Origin: Aurantimonas coralicida
Lineage (GTDB): Bacteria > Pseudomonadota > Alphaproteobacteria > Rhizobiales > Rhizobiaceae
Direction: 5' to 3'
Assembly (NCBI GenBank): GCA_011050685.1
Contig: DRFF01000005.1
Coordinates: forward strand, 1 to 43,061
DNA length: 43,061 nucleotides
A model generated the notes under the pieces. The model worked only from the letters and a program-made list of their open reading frames with translations, was not told where the DNA came from and searched no databases. Both the position numbers and the translations under genes were made by a program. The first letter of the stretch is position 1; each line of letters begins with the position of its first letter. Of this stretch, positions 1-7,992 are shown one piece after another.

Positions 1-2
1 AG

Positions 3-446
3 GATCATCTGCCGCGCGCGCTGGCCGAGGCCGGGGCCGAGATCCATTTGCGCAAGGTCGCGATGAAACCGGGCAAGCCACTGACGATCGCAAGTATCGG
101 CCAGGCTCTCGTGCTCGGTCTGCCGGGCAACCCGGTGGCGTCATTCGTCAGTTGGCATATCTTCGGCCGGCCTATCGTCGCGGGACTGACCGGTGCTGAG
201 CATCGCCCTCGCCGCCTGATGGCGCGCTTGTCCGAGGGGCTCAGCCGCCGAGCCGGACGCCGCGAGTTCCGTCCCGTCCGCTGGGTGGGCACGGGCCTTG
301 ACGGTCTGCCGGTTCTCAAGCCCGGTCCGGCGGAGTTCTCGGCCCGGGTGGCCGAACTGGCGCGCGCCGACGGGCTGGCCGACATCCCGGCCGAGATCGA
401 CAGCCTTGCGGCCGGCGATCTCGTGGAGTTTCTCCCTTTCGGCTGA
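3..446 (+). CDS. moeA: Molybdopterin molybdenumtransferase MoeA, C-terminal part (5' end outside the window)
   Basis: The open frame runs in from the left edge and ends with TGA at 444-446, giving the last 147 residues of a protein that is normally about 400 long. MoeA inserts molybdate into adenylylated molybdopterin, completing the cofactor used by enzymes such as NarG. Visible family marks are the VAMKPGKPL segment, the VLGLPGNPVASFV segment of the active-site domain, and a C-terminal beta-rich domain IV ending in GDLVEFLPFG. It is convergent with the nitrate reductase operon and ends 63 bases from it. The neighbourhood makes sense because NarG is a molybdenum enzyme. The true start lies outside the window. 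Confidence 0.93.
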   Translation, partial: DHLPRALAEAGAEIHLRKVAMKPGKPLTIASIGQALVLGLPGNPVASFVSWHIFGRPIVAGLTGAEHRPRRLMARLSEGLSRRAGRREFRPVRWVGTGLDGLPVLKPGPAEFSARVAELARADGLADIPAEIDSLAAGDLVEFLPFG

Positions 447-494
447 GCATCGCTCGCCGTCCTCCGACGACCCCGGCGACGCCACGTCCCCGGG

Positions 495-524
495 CTGGCC
501 GGCCGCCTGTCAGGCCGCGGCCAG
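495..524. terminator. Candidate hairpin between convergent moeA and nar operon ends
   Basis: A 7-base inverted repeat (CTGGCCG at 495-501, CGGCCAG at 518-524) brackets a G+C-rich centre at the tail-to-tail junction. It overlaps the last codons of the parvulin gene. There is no clear T tract on either side, so a role as a bidirectional terminator is only an inference. Confidence 0.25.
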
Positions 525-1304
525 CGTGACGCCGGTCACCTCGGCGTCACTGACCAAGGTCGCCGTGAAATCCCGAGCGGCCTTCGCCCAGGCGACTTTT
601 TCCAGCATGTCGCGGATGCGCGGCGCCACGGCCTCGAATGGCAGAACCGCCCCTTCGGCGCGCGCATCCAGCCGGATGATGTGCAGCCCGTAACGCGATG
701 CCACCGGTTCCGGCGCGATCGCGCCTTCGTCGAGCACGTCGAGCGCCGCCTCGAACTCGGGCACGGTGTCACCGCTGATCAGCTGTCCCAGCCTTCCACC
801 GGCATCGCGCGAGGAACAGGCACTGTGCTCGCGGGCGAGACGGTCAAACGCGCGCGGATCCCGCCGCACCTCGGTCAGCACGGCAGCTGCTTCGATCCGG
901 GCCTTGGCCAAGGCCGCCGCGTCGCCCGGTCTGACCGGGAAGAGGATGTGCGCCGCCTCATAGAGCGTCGGCGCGCGCCAGCGTTCCGGCGAGGCGTCAT
1001 AGGCGGCACGCAGATCGGCTTCCCGCGGCGCGGCCGGATCGACGGCCGCGTCCAGCACCTGCCGGATCAGGGCCTCGTCGTCGGTCTCCACCCGGCCCTC
1101 GGCCACCTCCTGCGGGTCGGGGGCAAGCCCGCGTCGCCGTGCCTCCTGCAGCAAGAGCGCGCGGATCGCCAAGGCCCGCGCGGCGGCGGTCCAGGCCAGT
1201 CCGGGCTTCGATTTGGGCGTCGGATGATTCTGCGCCTCGGACGCGATCACCTTGGTCGGAATCGTCTCGCCGTTTACGACCACTTCGCTGAAGAGAGATG
1301 TCAT
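510..1304 (-). CDS. Parvulin-type peptidyl-prolyl isomerase of the nar operon (NifM-like)
   Basis: The 264-residue protein has an alpha-helical N-terminal half (about 35-110) and a PpiC/parvulin domain at about 114-213. Typical blocks are EAAHILFPV, GGRLGQLISGDTVPEFEAAL and SRYGLHIIRLD. No signal peptide or membrane segment is seen, so it should be cytoplasmic. Its ATG overlaps the narI stop by 4 bases (1301-1304), so it is the last gene of the nar operon and is translationally coupled. Parvulins in this position are known from other proteobacterial nar operons. NifM, a relative, helps mature nitrogenase Fe protein. By analogy this one may help fold or insert a NarGHI subunit. The fold is secure; the role is inferred. 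Confidence 0.85.
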   Translation of the reverse strand: MTSLFSEVVVNGETIPTKVIASEAQNHPTPKSKPGLAWTAAARALAIRALLLQEARRRGLAPDPQEVAEGRVETDDEALIRQVLDAAVDPAAPREADLRAAYDASPERWRAPTLYEAAHILFPVRPGDAAALAKARIEAAAVLTEVRRDPRAFDRLAREHSACSSRDAGGRLGQLISGDTVPEFEAALDVLDEGAIAPEPVASRYGLHIIRLDARAEGAVLPFEAVAPRIRDMLEKVAWAKAARDFTATLVSDAEVTGVTLAAA

Positions 1305-2008
1305 GATGCACGCTCCGCCGGAGAATTGACGACCCGCTTTCTGGTCCGCACGATCTGATAGCCGGGTCTCCAGAGATACCGGACCGGGGCCGACAGCATG
1401 TGCACGAGCCGCGTGAACGGGAACAGCAGGAAGATCGTCAGGCCGAGCACGATATGCAGCTTGAAGATCAGACTGCTGTCGGCGATTAGGTCGGCGGCGC
1501 CCGCGCGGAAGGTGAAGATGCCCTGCGCCCAGGCCATGAACCGGGTCATCTCCTCGCCGTCGAGATGCTGGAGCGAGACGAATATGGTGGCGACGCCCAA
1601 CACCAGCTGCACCATCAGCAACACCAGAATACCGGTGTCGGCAAAGGTCGAGCTGGCGCGGATGCGCGGGTCGTTCAGCCGCCGCATCAGAAGGATCGTC
1701 CCGCCTACCAAGGCCATGATTCCGGCGATACCGCCGAAGATGATCGCCAGCAACTGTTTGGCGCCGTGGCTGACGCCGAGCGTATCGAAGATCCAGATCG
1801 GGGTCAGAAGGCCCACGAAATGGCCCGCGAAGATGACCAGAACGCCGACATGGAACAGTACGGACCCGATGATAAACTGGTGCCGTCGCAGCAACTGCGA
1901 GGACGACGATTTCCAGGTGAACGGGTCACGCTCGTAACGGACCACCGATCCGATCAGGAGGACCGACAGTGCGATGTAAGGGTAAATTCCAAACAGGAAG
2001 TTGTTCAT
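1301..2008 (-). CDS. narI: Respiratory nitrate reductase gamma subunit (cytochrome b) NarI
   Basis: The 235-residue integral membrane protein starts MNNFLFGIYPYIALSV and shows about five hydrophobic segments. NarI takes electrons from quinol, carries two b-type haems and passes electrons to the NarH iron-sulfur clusters on the cytoplasmic face. Candidate haem-ligand histidines lie in the FHVGVLVIFAGHFVG stretch and in the later LHIVLGL and RLVHMLSAP stretches. The length matches the family. A GGAGG ribosome site sits just before the ATG (2006-2008). The gene starts 11 bases after narJ and overlaps the parvulin gene by 4 bases. Confidence 0.96.
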   Translation of the reverse strand: MNNFLFGIYPYIALSVLLIGSVVRYERDPFTWKSSSSQLLRRHQFIIGSVLFHVGVLVIFAGHFVGLLTPIWIFDTLGVSHGAKQLLAIIFGGIAGIMALVGGTILLMRRLNDPRIRASSTFADTGILVLLMVQLVLGVATIFVSLQHLDGEEMTRFMAWAQGIFTFRAGAADLIADSSLIFKLHIVLGLTIFLLFPFTRLVHMLSAPVRYLWRPGYQIVRTRKRVVNSPAERAS

Positions 2009-2019
2009 TCCGGCCTCCG

Positions 2020-2724
2020 TCAGTTGCCTGCCCCGGCTCGCGCCGGGTTGAGGGGTTTGTCCATCGCGGCCAGAATGTCGCGCGATACGGGGCAGCCCGC
2101 GTTGGGATCGGGCGCGAAGGTGACTTGCGCCTCTTCCCAGACCGCGTCGAGCGCCACCAGATCCTCGGGGTCGTCGTCCTTTTGCGACAAGAGCGCCGCC
2201 GCGACGCCGGTGTCGGCCCCTGCCCGGCCCATATCGGCCAGCGCGACCAATATCGCGGCATAAGGCGTCTCGCGTCGGGTCAGCCGTTCGGCAAGCGCCA
2301 CCAGGATCGGTCCTGCGTCGGCCAGGATCTCGCGCGCCTCCGCCATGAGCCGGGTCGAGAGGAATTCCAGCAGCACCGGCAGGTGATCCGGCAGTTCAGG
2401 CCCGACCAGGTCGAAGCCTCCTGCCCGGTAGGTTTCCAGGAGGTCCACCATCGCGCCGCCGCGATCGCGGCTTTCCCCGTGGACATGCTCGAACAGATTG
2501 AGCGACAGGGTTCGCGAGCGGTCGAACAGCAGGACATAAGCCTCCTGCAATTCGATGATGTCGCCCTCGGTGAGACGCTGTAGAAGGGGCTGCAGCGCCT
2601 CGATCAGAGGCGGCGTCAGCACCGCCTCCTCGGTCAGGACGGCGCGGATGTCCGGGATCGCCGCCTGCAACTCGCTCGAGGGATAGGTCAGCAGCGCGGA
2701 AAGCGCTTTGAACGTCCGGGTCAT
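2020..2724 (-). CDS. narJ: Nitrate reductase assembly chaperone NarJ
   Basis: The 234-residue all-helical protein belongs to the TorD/NarJ redox-enzyme maturation family. The start chosen is the ATG at 2722-2724 (MTRTFKALSALLTYPSSEL), which overlaps the narH stop in an ATGA. A longer in-frame reading into narH has no family similarity. Family marks are LLTYPS near the N-terminus and the central FEHVHGESRDRGGAMVDLL block. NarJ binds apo-NarG, holds it until molybdenum cofactor and iron-sulfur clusters are inserted, and helps attach NarGH to NarI. It is not part of the final enzyme. Confidence 0.95.
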   Translation of the reverse strand: MTRTFKALSALLTYPSSELQAAIPDIRAVLTEEAVLTPPLIEALQPLLQRLTEGDIIELQEAYVLLFDRSRTLSLNLFEHVHGESRDRGGAMVDLLETYRAGGFDLVGPELPDHLPVLLEFLSTRLMAEAREILADAGPILVALAERLTRRETPYAAILVALADMGRAGADTGVAAALLSQKDDDPEDLVALDAVWEEAQVTFAPDPNAGCPVSRDILAAMDKPLNPARAGAGN

Positions 2725-4241
2725 GACCAGCCCTCCGCCGGGGTTATGTGCTTGCGACCGCCGAACAGAGTGCCCTTCGACACCCCCGACGAGCAACCGT
2801 TGCCATCGGTAAAGCCGCAGCCGCCACGCAAATCATAGGCATCCTCGACCACCTCGCGGTGGGTTGTGGGAATGACGAAGCGATCCTCGTAATTGGCGAT
2901 CGCCATGATCTGATACATCTCGTCGATCTGATGCGGGGTCAGGCCGACGCGCTTGGCGACGCCAAGGTTGATCACGCCGTCGACCGTTTTCGACCGCATG
3001 TAGGACCGCATCGCAAGCATGCGCTCCAGTGCCGAAACGACCGGTACCTCGTCGCCCGCCGTCAGCATGTTGGCGAGGTATTTCACCGGGATACGCAGCG
3101 ACTTCACGTCGGGCATGTCACCGTCCGCGGCGATCTGGCCGGCCTCGGCGGCGTTCTGGATCGGGCTGAGCGGCGGAATGTACCAGACCATCGGCAAGGT
3201 CCGGTATTCGGGGTGCAGCGGAAAGGCGATCTTCCATTCCATCGCCATCTTCCAGATCGGCGATTTGCGGGCCGCCACAATCCAGTCTTCGGGCACGCCC
3301 TCGGCCCTTGCCGCGGCGATCACCTCGGGGTCGTTCGGGTCCAGGAACACGCCGAGCTGGGCATCGTAGAGATCCTGGTCGTTTTCGACCGAAGCCGCCT
3401 CGGCGATCTTGTCGGCGTCATAAAGCATCACGCCGATGTAGCGGATGCGCCCGACGCAGGTTTCCGAGCAGACCGTCGGCAGGCCGGATTCCAGACGCGG
3501 ATAGCACAGCGTGCATTTCTCCGACTTCCCCGTCGACCAGTTGTAGTAGATTTTCTTGTAGGGACAGGCTGACACACACATCCGCCAACCGCGGCACTTC
3601 TCCTGGTCGATCAGCACCACGCCGTCTTCCTCGCGCTTGTAGATCGCGCCCGAAGGACAGGCCGAGGCACAGGCCGGGTTAAGGCAATGCTCGCACAGCC
3701 GCGGCAGGTACATCATGAAGGTGTTTTCGTACTGGCCGTAGATTTCCTTCTGGATGCCCTCGAAGTTGTAATCCTTCGATCGCTTGGCGAATTCGCCGCC
3801 GAGGATCTCCTCCCAGTTCGGACCCCATTCGATCTTTTCCATCCGCTCGCCGGTCAGTTTCGAGCGGGGCCGCGCGGTCGGGAACGCCTCCATCTCGGGC
3901 GCCGACTTCAAATGGTCGTAGTCAAAATCGAAGGGCTCGTAGTAATCGTCGATCTCGGGCAGGTCCGGATTGGCGAAGATATTGGCGAGGATGCGCCACT
4001 TGGCACCCTGCTTGGGCCGCAGCTTGCCGCCCTTGGTGCGTTCCCAGCCGCCGTTCCAGCGTTTCTGGTTCTCCCAATCCTTCGGATAACCGATGCCGGG
4101 CTTGGTTTCGACATTGTTGAACCAGGCGTATTCGACGCCGTCGCGACTGGTCCAGACGTTCTTGCAAGTGACCGAGCAGGTGTGACACCCGATACATTTA
4201 TCGAGGTTGAGCACCATGCCGATTTGCGCGCGAACTTTCAT
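2721..4241 (-). CDS. narH: Respiratory nitrate reductase beta subunit NarH (iron-sulfur)
   Basis: The 506-residue protein carries the four iron-sulfur clusters that wire NarI to NarG. The start is the ATG at 4239-4241 (MKVRAQIGMVLNLDKC), overlapping the narG stop by 4 bases. An upstream extension within narG is not conserved. The first cysteine group is C16, C19, C22 and C26. The central groups are CEHCLNPACASACP and CRGWRMCVSACPYKK; the tryptophan in the latter is typical of the [3Fe-4S] cluster site. A further group is CTLCYPRLESGLPTVC. Length and motif order match proteobacterial NarH. It is a peripheral protein on the cytoplasmic side of the membrane. Confidence 0.98.
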   Translation of the reverse strand: MKVRAQIGMVLNLDKCIGCHTCSVTCKNVWTSRDGVEYAWFNNVETKPGIGYPKDWENQKRWNGGWERTKGGKLRPKQGAKWRILANIFANPDLPEIDDYYEPFDFDYDHLKSAPEMEAFPTARPRSKLTGERMEKIEWGPNWEEILGGEFAKRSKDYNFEGIQKEIYGQYENTFMMYLPRLCEHCLNPACASACPSGAIYKREEDGVVLIDQEKCRGWRMCVSACPYKKIYYNWSTGKSEKCTLCYPRLESGLPTVCSETCVGRIRYIGVMLYDADKIAEAASVENDQDLYDAQLGVFLDPNDPEVIAAARAEGVPEDWIVAARKSPIWKMAMEWKIAFPLHPEYRTLPMVWYIPPLSPIQNAAEAGQIAADGDMPDVKSLRIPVKYLANMLTAGDEVPVVSALERMLAMRSYMRSKTVDGVINLGVAKRVGLTPHQIDEMYQIMAIANYEDRFVIPTTHREVVEDAYDLRGGCGFTDGNGCSSGVSKGTLFGGRKHITPAEGWS

Positions 4242-7200
4242 TCCGCTGCCTCCGCTGACGCGACCGGCGTATCCAGCCAATCGACCTTTTCCATCTTGCG
4301 CACGATCACGAACTCGTCCCGGTTCGACCCGACGGTGCCGTAGTAGTTGAAGCCGTAGCTCAACTGGGCATAGCCGCCGATCATGTGGGTCGGCTTCAGA
4401 ACCGTCCGCGTGACCGAGTTATGGATACCGCCGCGCTTACCGGTGATCTGGCTGCCGGGCGTATTCACGATCTTTTCCTGCGCGTGGTACATGAACAGCG
4501 TGCCTTCCTTGATGCGTTGCGAAACCACCGCCCGCGCCGTCAGAACGCCGTTCGCGTTGAAGACCTCGACCCAGTCATTGTCGACTAGCCCGGCCTTCTT
4601 CGCATCCACCTCGGACAACCACACGACCGGACCGCCGCGGTTCAGCGTCAGCATCAGAAGATTGTCGGTATAGGTCGAATGGATGCCCCATTTCTGGTGC
4701 GGGGTGATGAAGTTCAAAACGACATGCTTGTCGTTGCCCGCCTGCCCTATCGCTGGCGCGATGGTCTTCAGATCCACCGGCGGACGCCAGGTCACGAAGG
4801 CTTCGCCGAAGGCGCGCATCCACTCGTGGTCCTGGTAAAGCTGCTGGCGGCCAGATAGCGTGCGCCAGGGGATCAGTTCGTGGACGTTGGTGTAGCCGGC
4901 GTTGTAGCAGACCTCCTCGCTCTCGATCCCGGACCATGTGGGCGACGAAATGATCTTGCGCGGCTGCGCGGCGATGTCGCGGAAGCGGATTTTCTCGTCC
5001 TGCTTGGGTCTTGCCAGATGGCTGTGTTCGCGCCCGGTGATCTTCTCCAGCGCCTCCCAGGCCTTGACCGCCACCTCGCCGTTGGTTTCCGGCGCCAGCA
5101 TCAGGATGACCTCGCAAGCATCGATCGCGGTGTCGATCCTGGCCATGCCCTTGGTCACGCCCTCATCGGTGACGCGGCCATTGAGATCCTGAAGGTGATG
5201 CACCTCGGTCTTGGTGTCCCAGGCGATACCCTTGCCACCATTGCCGACCTTTTCCATCAGCGGCCCGACCGCGGTGAAGCGCTTGTAGAGGTTGGGATAA
5301 TCCCGCTCCACCGCGATGTAGTTCGGCGCGGTCTTGCCGGGGATCAGCTCGCATTCGCCGGCCTTCCAGTCGGCCACGACCGATTGGGCCAGCTCGCCGG
5401 GGCTGTCGTGCTGCATCGGCAACGCGACCACGTCGGTTTCCACTCCCAACACCTCGGGCGCGATTTCGGAGAACTTCCTGGCCAGGGCCTTGAATATCTC
5501 CCAGTCCGATTTCGACTCGTAAGCCGGGTCCACAGCCGCCTGCAGCGGGTGGATGAACGGGTGCATGTCGGAGGTGTTGAGGTCGTCCTTTTCGTACCAA
5601 CTGGCCGTCGGCAGGACGATGTCGGAATAGACGCATGTGGTCGACATGCGGAAATCCAGCGTCACCAGGAGATCGAGTTTTCCTTCGGGGGCCTGATCGT
5701 GCCACTTGGCCTCGATCGGCTTGACCCTGCCTTCCTCGCCCAGATCCTTGCCGAGGACGCCGTGATCGGTGCCCAAGAGATGGCGCAGGAAATATTCATG
5801 TCCCTTGCCCGACGATCCCAAAAGGTTCGAGCGCCAGACAAACAGGTTGCGCGGCCAGTTTTCCGGTGCGTCCGGGTCTTCGCAGGACATTTCCAGCGCG
5901 CCGGATTTCAGCCCTTCGGCCACGTATTCCGGCGCCGTCTTGCCCGATGCCTTGGCGGCGCGGCCAACCTCCAGCGGGTTGGTCTTCAGCTGCGGCGCAG
6001 AGGGCAGCCAGCCCATGCGTTCGGCCTGGATGTTGTAGTCGATCAGGCTGCGCTCGGCCCAATTGCCCGCCGGCGCCGTCGGCGACAGGATCTCGCCCGC
6101 CGTGACGGTTTCGTAGCGCCACTGGTCGGTGTGCGCGTACCAGGCGGAGGTCGAGTTCATGTGCCGGGGTGGGCGTGCCCAGTCCAGCGCGAAGGCCAGC
6201 GCCGTCCAACCGGTCTGCGGGCGGAGCTTTTCCTGGCCCACATAGTGCGACCAGCCGCCACCCGACTGACCGACGCAACCACACATCACCAACATGTTGA
6301 TGATGCCGCGATAGGCCATGTCCATATGGTACCAGTGGTTCAGGCCAGCGCCCAGAATGACCATCGACTTGCCGCTGGTCTTTTCGGCATTGGTAGCGAA
6401 TTCACGCGCGACGGCTACGATCCGGTCGCGCTTGACCCCGGTGATCTTCTCCGCCCAGGCCGGCGTGAACGGCACATCGGCGTCGAAAGAAGTGGCGACA
6501 TGTTTGCCGCCCAGCCCACGGTCGAGGCTGTAATTGGCGCAGAACAGGTCGAACACCGTCGTCACCAGCGCCTCGCCATCCTTCAGCTTCAGGCGGCGGA
6601 CTGGAACGTTGCGGGTCAGGACCTCGGGGTGGTCGCATTTGGTGAAATGCTCGGTCGCCTCGCCGCCGAAATAGGGAAAATCGACACCGACCACATCGTC
6701 GCGATCCTCCTCCAGGACCAACGTCGTCTTCAGGTCGATCGCCTTCCCGCCCGCGTTCTCCTCAAGGTTCCAATGTCCGCTTTGCCCCCAGCGGAAGCCG
6801 ATCGAGCCATTGGGGACGACCACAGCGCCGGTGTTGCTGTCGATCCCGACCGTCTTCCAGTCGGGGTTGTTGGATTCGCCCAGCGCATCGGTGAAATCGG
6901 CGGCGCGCAGCATCCGGCCCGCAACGTAGCCTCCGTCCTTCTTGTCCAGCCGCACCAGCAGCGGGAAATCGGAATATTTGCGGGTGTAATCCTCGAAATA
7001 CGGCACCTGCCGGTCGAGGTGATATTCACGCAGGATGACGTGGCCAAACGCCATCGCCAGCGCGGCGTCGGTGCCCGCCTGCGGGTTCAGCCAGATGTCG
7101 CCAAACTTGGCGGCCTCGCTGTAATCCGGGCTGACGACGGCGGATTTGGTGCCCCGGTAGCGCGCCTCGGTATAGAAATGCGCGTCCGGCGTGCGGGTTT

Positions 7201-7975
7201 GCGGCACGTTCGATCCCCACAGGATCAGGAAGCCGGAATTGTACCAGTCGGCGCTTTCCGGCACGTCAGTCTGCTCACCCCAGGTCTGCGGGCTGGCGGG
7301 CGGCAGGTCGCAATACCAGTCGTAGAACGACATGCAGGTGCCACCCATCAGGCTGAGGTAGCGCGAGCCCGCCGCGTAGCTGACCATCGACATCGCGGGG
7401 ATCGGCGAGAAACCGAAGACGCGGTCGGGTCCGTAGGTCTTGGTGGTGTAGGCATTGGCCGCCGCGACGATCTCGGTGACCTCGTCCCAGCTGGCGCGGA
7501 CGAACCCGCCCTTGCCGCGGGTCTTGGTGTAGCTGGCCCGCTTGGCCGGGTCGGCTTGGATCGCCTTCCACGCCTCGATCGGGCTCATCGTGGCGCGCAA
7601 TTCGCGCCACAGCCGCATCAGGCGCCCCCGCACCAAGGGCGTCTTCACCCGATTGGCCGAATACAGATACCAGCTGTAGCTGGCCCCCCGCGCGCAGCCG
7701 CGCGGCTCGTGGTTGGGCATATCGGGCCGGGTCCGCGGATAATCGGTCTGCTGGGTCTCCCAAGTCACGATCCCGGACTTGACGTAGATCTTCCACGAAC
7801 AGGACCCGGTGCAGTTCACCCCGTGGGTGGACCGCACGATCTTGTCGTGGCGCCAGCGATCGCGGTAGACGTCCTCCCAATCCCGGCTCTCGATGGTGGT
7901 CTGGCCGTGACCATCGGCGAAGGTGTCCTGTCGCGTGGACTTGAGGAAATTCAGTCGGTCGAGAAGATGGCTCAT
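4238..7975 (-). CDS. narG: Respiratory nitrate reductase alpha subunit NarG (molybdenum catalytic subunit)
   Basis: The 1245-residue protein is full length for NarG. It reduces nitrate to nitrite at a bis-MGD molybdenum centre. The N-terminal FS0 cluster ligands are His51, Cys55, Cys59 and Cys94, the His-plus-three-Cys pattern that separates NarG from periplasmic Nap. The molybdenum-ligand region reads SFYDWYCDLPP near residues 216-226; Asp219 should match the ligand aspartate of E. coli NarG. There is no twin-arginine signal, which fits the cytoplasmic orientation. The start ATG (7973-7975) follows a good AGGAGAG ribosome site and lies 17 bases after the narK stop. A very long antisense open frame opposite this gene is a codon-bias artefact. 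Confidence 0.98.
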   Translation of the reverse strand: MSHLLDRLNFLKSTRQDTFADGHGQTTIESRDWEDVYRDRWRHDKIVRSTHGVNCTGSCSWKIYVKSGIVTWETQQTDYPRTRPDMPNHEPRGCARGASYSWYLYSANRVKTPLVRGRLMRLWRELRATMSPIEAWKAIQADPAKRASYTKTRGKGGFVRASWDEVTEIVAAANAYTTKTYGPDRVFGFSPIPAMSMVSYAAGSRYLSLMGGTCMSFYDWYCDLPPASPQTWGEQTDVPESADWYNSGFLILWGSNVPQTRTPDAHFYTEARYRGTKSAVVSPDYSEAAKFGDIWLNPQAGTDAALAMAFGHVILREYHLDRQVPYFEDYTRKYSDFPLLVRLDKKDGGYVAGRMLRAADFTDALGESNNPDWKTVGIDSNTGAVVVPNGSIGFRWGQSGHWNLEENAGGKAIDLKTTLVLEEDRDDVVGVDFPYFGGEATEHFTKCDHPEVLTRNVPVRRLKLKDGEALVTTVFDLFCANYSLDRGLGGKHVATSFDADVPFTPAWAEKITGVKRDRIVAVAREFATNAEKTSGKSMVILGAGLNHWYHMDMAYRGIINMLVMCGCVGQSGGGWSHYVGQEKLRPQTGWTALAFALDWARPPRHMNSTSAWYAHTDQWRYETVTAGEILSPTAPAGNWAERSLIDYNIQAERMGWLPSAPQLKTNPLEVGRAAKASGKTAPEYVAEGLKSGALEMSCEDPDAPENWPRNLFVWRSNLLGSSGKGHEYFLRHLLGTDHGVLGKDLGEEGRVKPIEAKWHDQAPEGKLDLLVTLDFRMSTTCVYSDIVLPTASWYEKDDLNTSDMHPFIHPLQAAVDPAYESKSDWEIFKALARKFSEIAPEVLGVETDVVALPMQHDSPGELAQSVVADWKAGECELIPGKTAPNYIAVERDYPNLYKRFTAVGPLMEKVGNGGKGIAWDTKTEVHHLQDLNGRVTDEGVTKGMARIDTAIDACEVILMLAPETNGEVAVKAWEALEKITGREHSHLARPKQDEKIRFRDIAAQPRKIISSPTWSGIESEEVCYNAGYTNVHELIPWRTLSGRQQLYQDHEWMRAFGEAFVTWRPPVDLKTIAPAIGQAGNDKHVVLNFITPHQKWGIHSTYTDNLLMLTLNRGGPVVWLSEVDAKKAGLVDNDWVEVFNANGVLTARAVVSQRIKEGTLFMYHAQEKIVNTPGSQITGKRGGIHNSVTRTVLKPTHMIGGYAQLSYGFNYYGTVGSNRDEFVIVRKMEKVDWLDTPVASAEAAE

Positions 7976-7992
7976 CTTGCTCTCCTTTCAGG

